Source of the DNA: SMWN01 sp965261165
GTDB lineage: Bacteria > Pseudomonadota > Gammaproteobacteria > Eutrophobiales > Eutrophobiaceae
Direction: 5' to 3'
DNA length: 64,000 bases
NCBI GenBank assembly: GCA_965261165.1
Contig: OZ253445.1
Span: 744,001 to 808,000 of the forward strand
A program made the position numbers and the translations under genes. Each line of letters starts with the position of its first letter. The stretch's first letter is position 1. Below, piece by piece: positions 8,713-17,215 of the stretch. Below the pieces are notes generated by a model. The model saw only the letters and a program-made list of their open reading frames with translations. It ran no database searches and was not told the DNA's origin.

Positions 8713-10608
8713 TTAAGCAGTTTCCTTGGACTGAAACTGCCGCTTTTTGAAGTGAATACGCAGCAAAGAAATCGCGGCAGGGGTCATCCCGGGAATACGG
8801 GAGGCATGTCCTAGACTATGGGGCTTGTATTCACTGAGTTTTTGAATCACTTCGTTGGATAATCCATTAATTTTGGCAAAATCAATATCATCAGGCAGAG
8901 TCGCTTTCTCATAACTTAGGTTACGTGCAATTTCGGTTTCTTGACGATCAATATAGCCACTGTACTTGGCCTGGATTTCTACTTGCTGGATGACAACATC
9001 ATCGATATCGCTGGCATCAAAATCAGTAAGTGACATCAGACCTTCATGCGTGACTTCCGGACGGCTCAATAACCGCATCAAACTATATTCTCTTTGTAAC
9101 GGCTGACCAAGCGCACGGGTTGCATCCTCCGCTGTCGTGGCATCAGGTTTTAACCATGTTTTTTCAAGACGCTGTTGCTCCCTGATAATGGCTTCATGCT
9201 TATCAGAAAATTTCTGCCAGCGATCATCATCTACTAAACCATATTCACGACCAATCTTGGTTAAACGTAGATCTGCATTGTCTTCACGTAACGACAATCG
9301 ATATTCGGCACGGCTAGTGAACATACGATAGGGTTCACTAGTACCTCGCGTGATGAGATCGTCAATCAGCACACCGACATAAGCTTGATCGCGGCGTGGA
9401 CTCCAAGGTGATTTATCCTGCACTAACAGTGCTGCATTCATTCCCGCGATTAAACCCTGTGCCGCAGCTTCTTCGTAACCTGTCGTACCATTAATTTGCC
9501 CAGCAAAAAACAATCCGGATAGATGTTTGGTTTCTAACCACGGACGTAAGCCTCGGGGATCAAAGAAATCATATTCAATAGCATAGCCTAGCTGCGTGAT
9601 ATGTGCATTCTCAAATCCTTCAATTGAATGCACCATTTCATGTTGCACATCAAAAGGTAGACTGGTTGAAATCCCGTTGGGATAAACTTCATGGGCGTTC
9701 AGACCCTCTGGTTCTATAAAAATCTGATGCGAAGCTTTTTCAGCAAATCGCACCACCTTGTCTTCAATAGAAGGGCAATAACGTGGACCCGTGCCTTCAA
9801 TATTGCCATTAAACATGGGAGAACGATCCAGACCTTGACGAATAATCTCGTGAGTCTTTTCATTAGTATAAGTGATATGACATGGCATCTGCCGTGGATG
9901 CTCGTCCGCATGACCTATGTAAGAAAATACGGGAACTGGGGTATCGCCCACCTGTTCCTTTAATTTGCTGTAATCAATCGTCTTGCCATCGATTCTCGGG
10001 GGTGTACCCGTTTTTAAACGTGCGACTCGAAAAGGCATCTCTCGTAAACGACTTGCCAGTGCATTTGACGGGGGATCTCCTGCTCGACCACCAGCAGATT
10101 GTTCATTGCCAACATGGATCTTGCCCGCCAGAAAAGTACCTACGGTCAAAATGGTATTTTTTGCCCGAAACTTCAGACCCGATTGCGTCACCACACCAAC
10201 CACTCGATCACCTTCGACGATCAAATCATCAACGGCTTGCTGAAAGATAAATAGATTTTTCTGAGATTCCAGGAATGGACGAACTACTCGGCGATATAAA
10301 GCACGATCAATCTGCGCTCTTGTTGCCCTGACTGCAGGGCCTTTACTGGCATTTAGAATACGGTATTGGATACCACTCTTATCTGCGGCACGGGCCATCA
10401 ACCCACCCAGCGCATCAATCTCTTTTACTAGGTGCCCTTTGCCAATCCCACCGATAGCAGGATTACACGACATCTGACCAAGCGTATCAATACTATGCGT
10501 CAACAATAAGGTACGAACACCCATGCGCGCAGAAGCCAGAGCAGCCTCTGCCCCCGCGTGGCCACCGCCAACGACGATGACATCAAATTGTTGTTCCAAT
10601 AGACTCAT
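8713..10608 (-). CDS. mnmG: tRNA uridine-34 5-carboxymethylaminomethyl modification enzyme MnmG
   Basis: FAD enzyme that works with MnmE (GTPase, not in this window) to place the cmnm5 group on wobble U34 of several tRNAs. The start at 10608 (MSLLEQQFDVIVVGG) is chosen since it gives 631 residues, the normal length; upstream ATG codons at 10614 and 10647 would add residues absent from the family. Motifs are the dinucleotide fold VVGGGHAGAEAA near residue 15, the CNPAIGGIGKGHL segment, TGTPPRIDGKTID, and the C-terminal YSGYIDRQ and IPGMTPAAISLLRIH. It is downstream of a carbonic anhydrase-like gene on the same strand. Confidence 0.96.
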   Translation of the reverse strand: MSLLEQQFDVIVVGGGHAGAEAALASARMGVRTLLLTHSIDTLGQMSCNPAIGGIGKGHLVKEIDALGGLMARAADKSGIQYRILNASKGPAVRATRAQIDRALYRRVVRPFLESQKNLFIFQQAVDDLIVEGDRVVGVVTQSGLKFRAKNTILTVGTFLAGKIHVGNEQSAGGRAGDPPSNALASRLREMPFRVARLKTGTPPRIDGKTIDYSKLKEQVGDTPVPVFSYIGHADEHPRQMPCHITYTNEKTHEIIRQGLDRSPMFNGNIEGTGPRYCPSIEDKVVRFAEKASHQIFIEPEGLNAHEVYPNGISTSLPFDVQHEMVHSIEGFENAHITQLGYAIEYDFFDPRGLRPWLETKHLSGLFFAGQINGTTGYEEAAAQGLIAGMNAALLVQDKSPWSPRRDQAYVGVLIDDLITRGTSEPYRMFTSRAEYRLSLREDNADLRLTKIGREYGLVDDDRWQKFSDKHEAIIREQQRLEKTWLKPDATTAEDATRALGQPLQREYSLMRLLSRPEVTHEGLMSLTDFDASDIDDVVIQQVEIQAKYSGYIDRQETEIARNLSYEKATLPDDIDFAKINGLSNEVIQKLSEYKPHSLGHASRIPGMTPAAISLLRIHFKKRQFQSKETA

Positions 10609-10630
10609 TATCATTTCGCAACATTCTAAA

Positions 10631-10651
10631 ATGCGTGGTTTAACCACGCAT
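10631..10651 (-). terminator. Perfect hairpin at the end of the carbonic anhydrase-like gene
   Basis: The 21-base sequence has two perfect 10-base arms (ATGCGTGGTT / AACCACGCAT) around one base. It contains the last two sense codons and the stop codon of the upstream gene and is followed on the minus strand by TTTTAGA. The U-run is short, so it may be a weak terminator or an attenuating or stabilising hairpin between this gene and mnmG. Confidence 0.5.
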
Positions 10652-11170
10652 ATACATATTTTTCACTTCAACATAGTGATCTGCGGAATATTCAAGAGAC
10701 TTTAATTCGTCTTCGTTCAGTGCCCGAATCTGCTTCACTGGGCTGCCGACATAAAGATAGCCACCTGCCAGTTTCTTCCCTGCTGGCACTAATCCCCCCG
10801 CACCAATGATCAGCCTGTCGCCCAGTATAGCACCATCCATGATTGTTGCTGACATACCGACGAGGCAATAATCTCTGATGGTGCAGGCATGTAAAGTCGT
10901 ACGGTGACCGGCAGTGACACCATCGCCTATCGTTAAAGGGAGACCTCCGGGCGTATATTTACCGTCATGGGTCACATGACAAACGCAGGCATCCTGAATA
11001 TTTGTCCGCTTGCCAATGGTGATTTTTTGCACATCTCCCCTGACCACGGTCATCGGCCATATTGATGAATCTTCACCTATGGTCACATCGCCAATTACCA
11101 ATGCGGTTTCATCAACAAATGCGGAGTCAGCGATATCTGGCACATTACCCTGCAAACTTCTAATTGTCAT
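10640..11170 (-). CDS. Gamma-class carbonic anhydrase-like hexapeptide-repeat protein (YrdA type)
   Basis: A left-handed beta-helix protein of 176 residues built of hexapeptide repeats (IGDVTIGEDSSIWP, IGDGVTAGHRTTLHA, ILGDRLIIGAGG). The metal-binding histidines of the family are visible in CHVTHD and GHRTTLHAC. YrdA/CaiE-type proteins are related to the archaeal gamma carbonic anhydrase Cam, but many lack the acidic active-site loop and their activity is unproven. The call is therefore structural. The start at 11170 gives the expected N terminus. The gene is divergent from the thioredoxin-like gene and leads into mnmG. Confidence 0.85.
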   Translation of the reverse strand: MTIRSLQGNVPDIADSAFVDETALVIGDVTIGEDSSIWPMTVVRGDVQKITIGKRTNIQDACVCHVTHDGKYTPGGLPLTIGDGVTAGHRTTLHACTIRDYCLVGMSATIMDGAILGDRLIIGAGGLVPAGKKLAGGYLYVGSPVKQIRALNEDELKSLEYSADHYVEVKNMYMRG

Positions 11171-11324
11171 TTTGGAAATCTCTTCGTTATGGATCCATAA
11201 AATGATAAATCATCAATCCGTCACTGTCATTGTAATGGACGCAGCTATTGAACAAATCTTTCGAAAGCGAGTCAGTTATTCATCTGTCAATAAAACATAA
11301 GAAGATCGTCCTAGAGAAAGCATC

Positions 11325-11882
11325 ATGAAAAAATTTGCTGCCATTAGTTTCCTGATCGTCGTGATATCGACAGCCATTTTACAAGATATCACCTTTGCTG
11401 CGGGAGGTTCTTTAAAAACACCCATGCAAGCTCCAGAATTCACCCATAGTGAGAAACAAGACTGGATCAACTCATCGCCACTCAACATTAAAGATCTCCA
11501 GGGTAAAGTCGTACTGATAGATTTCTGGACCTTCGGTTGCTGGAACTGCTATCTCTCATTCCCTTGGTTAAATGCCATGGAAAATAGATTAGCTAAAGAT
11601 AACTTCCAAGTCATCGGTGTACACACCCCTGAATTTGATAATGAAAAAGTCAGAAAAAACATAAAAGCCAAAGTACAAGAATTTGAATTACATCACCCCG
11701 TCATGATTGATAATGACTCATCTTATTGGCGTGCGATGAATAACCGTTACTGGCCTGCATATTACATCATCGACAAGAAAGGCAAAATCCGTGCTGCATT
11801 TTTTGGAGAAACTCACGAAGGCGATAGACGCGCCAAACAAATCGAACAAACCATCAAAAAACTACTAACAGAACAACCATAA
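11325..11882 (+). CDS. Exported thioredoxin-like protein (TlpA/DipZ C-terminal type)
   Basis: The 185 residues open with a signal peptide (hydrophobic 5-22, likely cleavage after TFA near residue 26), then a thioredoxin fold with VVLIDFWTFGCWNCYLSFPW; the redox pair is CWNC. The features IGVHTPEFDNEK and the conserved WPAYYIIDKKGKIR resemble the periplasmic thioredoxin domain of DipZ-like proteins and the redoxin family. It probably acts in the periplasm in disulfide or peroxide chemistry; the partner is unknown as no DsbD/CcdA gene is adjacent. It is transcribed alone and ends at a strong terminator. Confidence 0.8.
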   Translation: MKKFAAISFLIVVISTAILQDITFAAGGSLKTPMQAPEFTHSEKQDWINSSPLNIKDLQGKVVLIDFWTFGCWNCYLSFPWLNAMENRLAKDNFQVIGVHTPEFDNEKVRKNIKAKVQEFELHHPVMIDNDSSYWRAMNNRYWPAYYIIDKKGKIRAAFFGETHEGDRRAKQIEQTIKKLLTEQP

Positions 11883-11885
11883 AGA

Positions 11886-11910
11886 AAGCTGCTTTAAAAG
11901 CAGCTTTTTT
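11886..11910 (+). terminator. Rho-independent terminator after the thioredoxin-like gene
   Basis: A perfect hairpin with arms AAGCTGCTT and AAGCAGCTT, a three-base loop and a run of six T, beginning four bases after the stop codon. Textbook intrinsic terminator. Confidence 0.9.
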
Positions 11911-12041
11911 ATTCTACAGACTATAATCCGAGGAATACCACCCCATCGCCCCCCATCGCCAAGACCTTCACGACCGCACTATTATAGAACGGCACACCAC
12001 CACAGAACGACCTGCGACATAGCTAAATTACTTACAACAAC

Positions 12042-12272
12042 TTATTGCGGCCAGGCTTTGTAGATTTCTTCCTCACTAATAACGCCATTGTCTTCGACCA
12101 TCACTGAGGGAACATCAGGATCGTAGTCTGCCAGCGTTCCATCTGCAGCCATTTCCATAGGTGCGCCTAAAGAAGCACTGTTAGAACTCATGTCTCCATC
12201 ATCGCCGCAGGCTGCCAAACCTAATCCAGATAAAGTAAATATAAAAATTAATCGTAGTTTCTTGAGCAACAT
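12042..12272 (-). CDS. Small lipoprotein of unknown function
   Basis: A 76-residue protein with a basic start, a hydrophobic stretch (about 8-20) and a clear lipobox LAAC with Cys22 as the lipidated residue. The mature part is short, very acidic and rich in D, E and S (for example YDPDVPSVMVEDNG), with no domain I recognise. It stands alone, facing the thioredoxin-like gene. Residues after the lipid anchor are aspartate, but at +2 there is glycine, so an outer-membrane location is expected. Real gene likely on the lipobox; function unknown. Confidence 0.65.
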   Translation of the reverse strand: MLLKKLRLIFIFTLSGLGLAACGDDGDMSSNSASLGAPMEMAADGTLADYDPDVPSVMVEDNGVISEEEIYKAWPQ

Positions 12273-12718
12273 TAGCTATTTTCTCCAAAAGGTTAATAGA
12301 ATTTGAACTGAATATATCCGATTTATACCATAAATCTTGCGTTATTCGTCTAAATTCACTTTATCAGTCTCATGCTACAATACATTAACATTCAAAGCAT
12401 TCTACGCCAATGACTTCTTAATGAATAAACCGAGCCTATGCGGCAAAATGACCCTGCAGAATTGACTTTTAACCGTAAGCTGGCGACCCGCCCTGACTAT
12501 GATTGGAGCCGGTAGTTTGCCCGATATACAATCAGCTGGCAATATTCATGTGATCGAAGATTGCTTTATTATTTACCAACTCCGCTTACCATTAATTTGC
12601 TATGGATGTTTGCCTCTCCCCTGAAAAATTTGGGAGCAGGAATAATCGTAGCGAGCTATACGCCAAAGGATAAATCAATAAATTTTTAAATTAAGTTGCG
12701 ACCTTGGAGAATCAATAA
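12273..12718. other. Intergenic stretch without a recognisable gene
   Basis: About 450 bases between the lipoprotein gene and the dehydrogenase. Both strands are broken by stops and nothing gives a convincing protein match. The last 30 bases include TTGGAG nine bases before the ATG of the next gene, a plausible ribosome-binding site. Confidence 0.6.
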
Positions 12719-13597
12719 ATGCAAACAGGTGTAATAGGTTTAGGTGTCATGGGCGCTCATATGGCCATCAACTTCCACAAGGCAGGCTCGCTGCATCGCG
12801 TATGGAATCGTTCCCAGGGAAAAGCAGATGCCCTTAACAAAGAAACTGGCGTTACTATTGCTGAGTCGCCCGAACAACTCGCTGAAGAGTGTGAATTAAT
12901 CATTACCTGCGTCTCCCGTGATGAAGATGTGCTGAGTGTCATTGAACGCATCTCCGCAACCATTAAACCTGAAACCATTGTTATCGATACTTCAACTGTG
13001 GCTTCAGACACAGCGAAACAAGCTGCTGAGATCTTACAAAAGCACGATGCCTATTTACTGGATTGTCCAGTTTCAGGTGGTGCGGAAGGTGCGAAGAATG
13101 GCACACTAGCAATGATGGTTGGCGGTGATGAAGCTGTGCTCAAGCTAGCCATACCAACGCTGAGTGCTATCGCCACCAATATTGCTTACATCGGTACGAC
13201 AGGAAGTGGGCAGGCATGTAAGGCGGTGAATCAATTGATGGTGGCGGGGATTAATCAAGCAGTCACTGAAGCTCTCGCCTTTGGCAAGGTCATGGGGCTT
13301 GACATGGACAAAGTCGTTGATATCGTTGCTACTGGTGCTGCAGGCAACTGGTTTCTCGATCACCGAGGCAAAACCATGTTAGCAGATAGCTATGCACCAG
13401 GATTCAAGCTGGCTCTGCATCACAAAGATTTAGGCATCTGTCAGGCCATGCTTGAGAATACCTGCAATACAAGTTTACCGATGATCGAGATGACATTAAT
13501 TCATTATCAACGACTGATGAAACAAGGCTTTGGTAACGAAGATATCTCCAGTCTATATCGCCTGAAAAAGGCTCAACTGGCTAAGCCACAAGACTGA
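12719..13597 (+). CDS. NAD(P)-dependent beta-hydroxyacid dehydrogenase (HIBADH/GlxR family)
   Basis: Soluble oxidoreductase of 292 residues. The Rossmann fold opens with GVIGLGVMGAHMAIN; the nucleotide-selecting region is VWNRS, where Arg at that place favours NADP. The substrate motif DCPVSGGAEGAKNGTL, the catalytic lysine in GSGQACKAVNQLM and the late HHKDLGICQAML are all present, so the enzyme looks active. The family includes 3-hydroxyisobutyrate dehydrogenase, tartronate semialdehyde reductase and succinic semialdehyde reductases; the sequence alone does not decide the substrate. It stands as a single gene with no pathway neighbours. Confidence 0.85.
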   Translation: MQTGVIGLGVMGAHMAINFHKAGSLHRVWNRSQGKADALNKETGVTIAESPEQLAEECELIITCVSRDEDVLSVIERISATIKPETIVIDTSTVASDTAKQAAEILQKHDAYLLDCPVSGGAEGAKNGTLAMMVGGDEAVLKLAIPTLSAIATNIAYIGTTGSGQACKAVNQLMVAGINQAVTEALAFGKVMGLDMDKVVDIVATGAAGNWFLDHRGKTMLADSYAPGFKLALHHKDLGICQAMLENTCNTSLPMIEMTLIHYQRLMKQGFGNEDISSLYRLKKAQLAKPQD

Positions 13598-13809
13598 ACC
13601 TAAGGTAAATCCGGACAATCCTAGAACCCAACCACCCATGATTAAAATCTCAATTAAATCTCAACGAGGTCTGTTTTGGAGACTCTGGAAATCAAGGAAT
13701 AGATTGACGCTGTGCATTTTTTATGCAGAATAGGCAGCCCTCAAATCGTACAAGGATTGTAACTAGTTGATTTGAATTCTACTTTTTACAATAAATTTAG
13801 GCATCTAGC

Positions 13810-14580
13810 TTGACTGAAAATACGCAACCAACACTCATCAAGGTAAAAGCGCTTGACAAAAAATTTGGCGCCATCCATGCCGTTAAAAACCTTTCGTTTT
13901 CTGTAAAGAAAGGTGAGGTTTTGGGCTTTCTTGGGCCCAATGGTGCAGGCAAATCTACCACCATGAAAATGATCACAGGCTTTCTGGAAGCCACGTCTGG
14001 CACTGTTACTCTGTGTGGACATGATATTTTCGAAGAGCCTATCGCAGTTAAGGAAAAAATTGGTTATCTGCCTGAAGGTGCGCCTTTATATGGAGAGATG
14101 ACGGTAAAAAAATTTCTCGATTTTATTGCAGAGATTCGCGGCTTCAAGGGTGAAGCAAAACAGAGCCGTGTCAATGAAATCATCAAAAAAATCAATCTTG
14201 AGACAGTCCGTGATCAGCTTATTGATACTTTATCCAAAGGCTTTAAACGTCGCGTCGGAGTTGCCCATGTGTTACTACACGATCCTGAAGTATTAATAAT
14301 GGATGAACCCACCGATGGTCTTGATCCGAACCAAAAACATGAAGTCCGTGAGCTCATCAGAGAAATGGCCGCACATAAAGCCATTATTATTTCCACCCAC
14401 ATAATGGAAGAAGTCGATGCCATTTGCACACGCGCAATTATCATTGCCTCAGGCCAACTGCTTTTCAATGGCACCCCGAAAGAATTATTAGCCAAATCAG
14501 ATAGCGGTCGCATGGATGATGTATTTCGTGATATCACCACAGCATTTTATGCGGAAAAAGGTGAGGTGACGCAGTCATGA
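13810..14580 (+). CDS. ABC transporter ATP-binding protein, GldA type
   Basis: Cytoplasmic ATPase of an ABC-2 type exporter. The TTG at 13810 is the only start giving a full N terminus (MTENTQPTLIKVKALDKKF); no ATG occurs before the Walker A. Of 256 residues, Walker A is GPNGAGKSTT (about 43-52), the signature is LSKGFKRRVGVA (about 140) and Walker B is VLIMDEPTDGLDP. The final codons overlap the permease start (ATGA). Order and gene content match the gldA-gldF-gldG set named for gliding Bacteroidetes, but the same set is widespread in non-gliding proteobacteria, where the substrate is unknown. Confidence 0.85.
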   Translation: MTENTQPTLIKVKALDKKFGAIHAVKNLSFSVKKGEVLGFLGPNGAGKSTTMKMITGFLEATSGTVTLCGHDIFEEPIAVKEKIGYLPEGAPLYGEMTVKKFLDFIAEIRGFKGEAKQSRVNEIIKKINLETVRDQLIDTLSKGFKRRVGVAHVLLHDPEVLIMDEPTDGLDPNQKHEVRELIREMAAHKAIIISTHIMEEVDAICTRAIIIASGQLLFNGTPKELLAKSDSGRMDDVFRDITTAFYAEKGEVTQS

Positions 14581-15311
14581 ATCATATTAAAACTATCTTT
14601 AAGCGGGAATTTACCGGATATTTTTCCACACCAATTGCTTACGTTTTTATCGTTATCTTTCTTTTCCTGACAGGGACTTTCACATTTTACATTGGTGCTT
14701 TTTACGAAAGAAACCAGGCCGATCTGGAACCATTTTTCCGTTTTCATCCTTGGTTATACCTGTTTCTAATCCCTGCCATCGCCATGCGTCTTTGGTCGGA
14801 AGAAAGAAAGTCAGGCACCATCGAACTCATCATGACCCTACCTATTCCGATTCCTCAAATCGTGATTGGAAAATTCCTAGCTGCCTGGTGTTTCACTACG
14901 GTCGCTGTAGTTCTGACTTTCCCCATCTGGATTACGGTTAATTATCTTGGCAGCCCAGACAACACTGTTATTCTGGCTAGCTATATCGGCAGTCTACTCA
15001 TGGCCGGCGGTTTCCTGGCAATAGGTTCCTGCGTCTCTGCCCTGAGTAAAAGTCAGGTGATTGCCTTCGTCATTAGTCTGTTGATTTCATTCCTATTTTT
15101 ACTAAGTGGTTTTCCGTTAGTTCTGGATTTTTTCAATGGCTGGGCACCACAAGCCGTAGTCGATGCCATTGCATCCTTCAGCTTCCTGACACATTTTGAG
15201 TCGATCAAAAAAGGCGTGATCGATCTACGAGACATTATTTACTTTACTGCACTGATCAGCTTCTGGCTGTATGCCAATGTCGTAATCATTGATGCAAAAA
15301 AAGCCAATTAA
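14577..15311 (+). CDS. ABC-2 type permease, GldF type
   Basis: Membrane subunit of 244 residues with about six hydrophobic segments (around 19-39, 57-70, 104-124, 137-160, 168-190, 215-235). Conserved features include the N-terminal FKREFTGYFSTPIAYVFI and MRLWSEERKSGTIELIMTLP, the latter typical of ABC-2/NosY-like permeases. It overlaps the ATPase gene by four bases and precedes the GldG-like gene by 10 bases, so the four genes form one operon. Substrate not known. Confidence 0.85.
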   Translation: MNHIKTIFKREFTGYFSTPIAYVFIVIFLFLTGTFTFYIGAFYERNQADLEPFFRFHPWLYLFLIPAIAMRLWSEERKSGTIELIMTLPIPIPQIVIGKFLAAWCFTTVAVVLTFPIWITVNYLGSPDNTVILASYIGSLLMAGGFLAIGSCVSALSKSQVIAFVISLLISFLFLLSGFPLVLDFFNGWAPQAVVDAIASFSFLTHFESIKKGVIDLRDIIYFTALISFWLYANVVIIDAKKAN

Positions 15312-15321
15312 AAAATTATAA

Positions 15322-17190
15322 ATGATGAATAAAAACATTACTTCTACAACAGGCATGGCGCTGGCTGCTGCTTTGTTTGTTGCCATTATCATTCTGGCCA
15401 ACGCAACACTCACCAGCTGGCGTGTTGATCTGACTGAAAATAAATTATTCACCCTCTCTGGAGGCACACTGAATATTTTGCATAATCTTGAGGAATCAGT
15501 CAGGCTGGATTTTTATTTCTCGCAGAAGGCGATGGTTGGTTATCCTGCCCTGATGAATTACGGCATCAGAGTACGTGACATGTTGTTGGAGTACGAAGCA
15601 CATTCAAACGGCATGCTGGATCTGAATATCGTCGATCCGGAAGTTTTCTCAGAACAGGAAGATCAAGCCGTTGCCAGTGGCATGCAAAGCATTCCCTTAA
15701 ACAATGTCGGTGATCGTGCCTACTTCGGATTGGTTGGGACTAATTCAACAGATGAAGAAAAGAATATTCCTTTCTTCCAGTCCAGCAAAGAATCAGCACT
15801 TGAATATGATATTAGCAAGCTACTCTATAATCTCTCCTATCCTGAAAGAAGAGTCGTCGGCATCATGAGTTCACTGCCTATCTTTGGTGATAAACAGGAG
15901 AAGCTAGCTAAGTGGACTATTACCGACACAATCGAAGAGTTCTTTGAATTACGCGTTCTAGGCACCAATCCTAAAAACCTTGATGGCGTTGATGTGCTAA
16001 TGATCATCCACCCTAAAGATATCAAAGAAGAAACGATGTTTGCCATCGATCAATATGCCCTCAAGGGCGGCAAAGTCATGCTCTTTATTGACCCCCTGGC
16101 TGAAGGTGACCTCAGTAAACCTGAGGATCCAGACAGCTCAGTATTGCCTGATCTGGACTCGGATCTAGAAAGGCTCACCAAGCAATGGGGCATCACCGTA
16201 CTCGATCAAAAGATTGTCGGCGATATTAATGCTGCTATGCATGTTCAGACTCGCAGTGCCACAGGTCCACAGACAGTCACTTATCTTCCATGGTTAAGAC
16301 TTGCTAAGGAAAGCTTCAATCAGGATGATTTTGCTACAAACCAGATCAATGTTATCCACATGGGAACCACTGGCATTATTGAAAAAAATGCTAACAGTGG
16401 AATTTCTTTCACGCCATTGATTAAAAGCACCATGCAATCCATGCAACTGGATCGGGATTTCCTTTTTATACAAAGAGACCCAAAAGTCATTCTTGATAAT
16501 TTCAAATCAGAAGAGAAAGAACAAATTATCGCAGCACGTCTACAGGGGCGTGTCACCACAGCCTTCCCAGAAGGTTTGCTTGATGATGAAGGCAATAAGA
16601 AAAATAGCGGAAACGATGCTTTGGTTAGCGCAGGTGATATCAATATCATTGTGATTGCTGATACAGACATCCTCAATGATGCCTTCTGGATAAGAAATAA
16701 ACCTTACTTCGGTGTAAACCTCCCGCAACCGATTGCGAATAATGGTGACTTTGTTGTCAATGCGCTGGAAAACCTGTCAGGAAGTAATGATCTGGCAGGC
16801 CTCAGGACTCGAGGGGAATACACCCGCCCCTTTGAAAGGGTCGAAGCCATCCGCCGCTCAGCAGAGCTGGAATATCGTGAACGTGAACAGAAACTCCTGA
16901 CGACCCTAGAGGAAACTGAGCAAAAGATTCGTACACTGCAACAGAAACAAGGCAGTAACGGCGAGGAAAGCACCCTATTACTTACCCCTGAACAAAGTGC
17001 AGAGATTGAAAAATTTCAAACATTGCGCATCAATACTCGCAAGCAATTACGTGCGGTTCAACATGATCTAAAGAAAAACATCGAGTCTCTCGGAGCCAAG
17101 TTGCGTTTCTTCAATATCGCATTCTTACCATTAATTATTATCCTGATCTCCATTAGTGCGAATGTCTACCGCATCACTCGTCGTGCTTGA
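15322..17190 (+). CDS. GldG-like ABC transporter auxiliary protein
   Basis: A 622-residue protein with one transmembrane helix near the N terminus (about 13-31), a large periplasmic part and a second helix at the C terminus (about 600-618). The N-terminal domain includes WRVDLTENKLFTLSGGT and VRLDFYFSQ, as in the GldG/ABC_transp_aux family; VLMIIHPKDIKEET and MLFIDPLAE follow. A predicted coiled coil lies at about 510-600 (ERVEAIRRSAELEYREREQK). The two ATG codons at 15322 and 15325 are equivalent. It probably forms the periplasmic part of the exporter with the two genes before it. Confidence 0.85.
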   Translation: MMNKNITSTTGMALAAALFVAIIILANATLTSWRVDLTENKLFTLSGGTLNILHNLEESVRLDFYFSQKAMVGYPALMNYGIRVRDMLLEYEAHSNGMLDLNIVDPEVFSEQEDQAVASGMQSIPLNNVGDRAYFGLVGTNSTDEEKNIPFFQSSKESALEYDISKLLYNLSYPERRVVGIMSSLPIFGDKQEKLAKWTITDTIEEFFELRVLGTNPKNLDGVDVLMIIHPKDIKEETMFAIDQYALKGGKVMLFIDPLAEGDLSKPEDPDSSVLPDLDSDLERLTKQWGITVLDQKIVGDINAAMHVQTRSATGPQTVTYLPWLRLAKESFNQDDFATNQINVIHMGTTGIIEKNANSGISFTPLIKSTMQSMQLDRDFLFIQRDPKVILDNFKSEEKEQIIAARLQGRVTTAFPEGLLDDEGNKKNSGNDALVSAGDINIIVIADTDILNDAFWIRNKPYFGVNLPQPIANNGDFVVNALENLSGSNDLAGLRTRGEYTRPFERVEAIRRSAELEYREREQKLLTTLEETEQKIRTLQQKQGSNGEESTLLLTPEQSAEIEKFQTLRINTRKQLRAVQHDLKKNIESLGAKLRFFNIAFLPLIIILISISANVYRITRRA

Positions 17191-17215
17191 TAAATAGAGC
17201 TAAGGTTTTCAACCC

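Noticed and set aside
12430..12680. Possible permease or other gene remnant before the dehydrogenase
   Set aside because: Short patches such as LTMIGAGSLP suggest a transporter but are too brief and are not supported by neighbouring frames.
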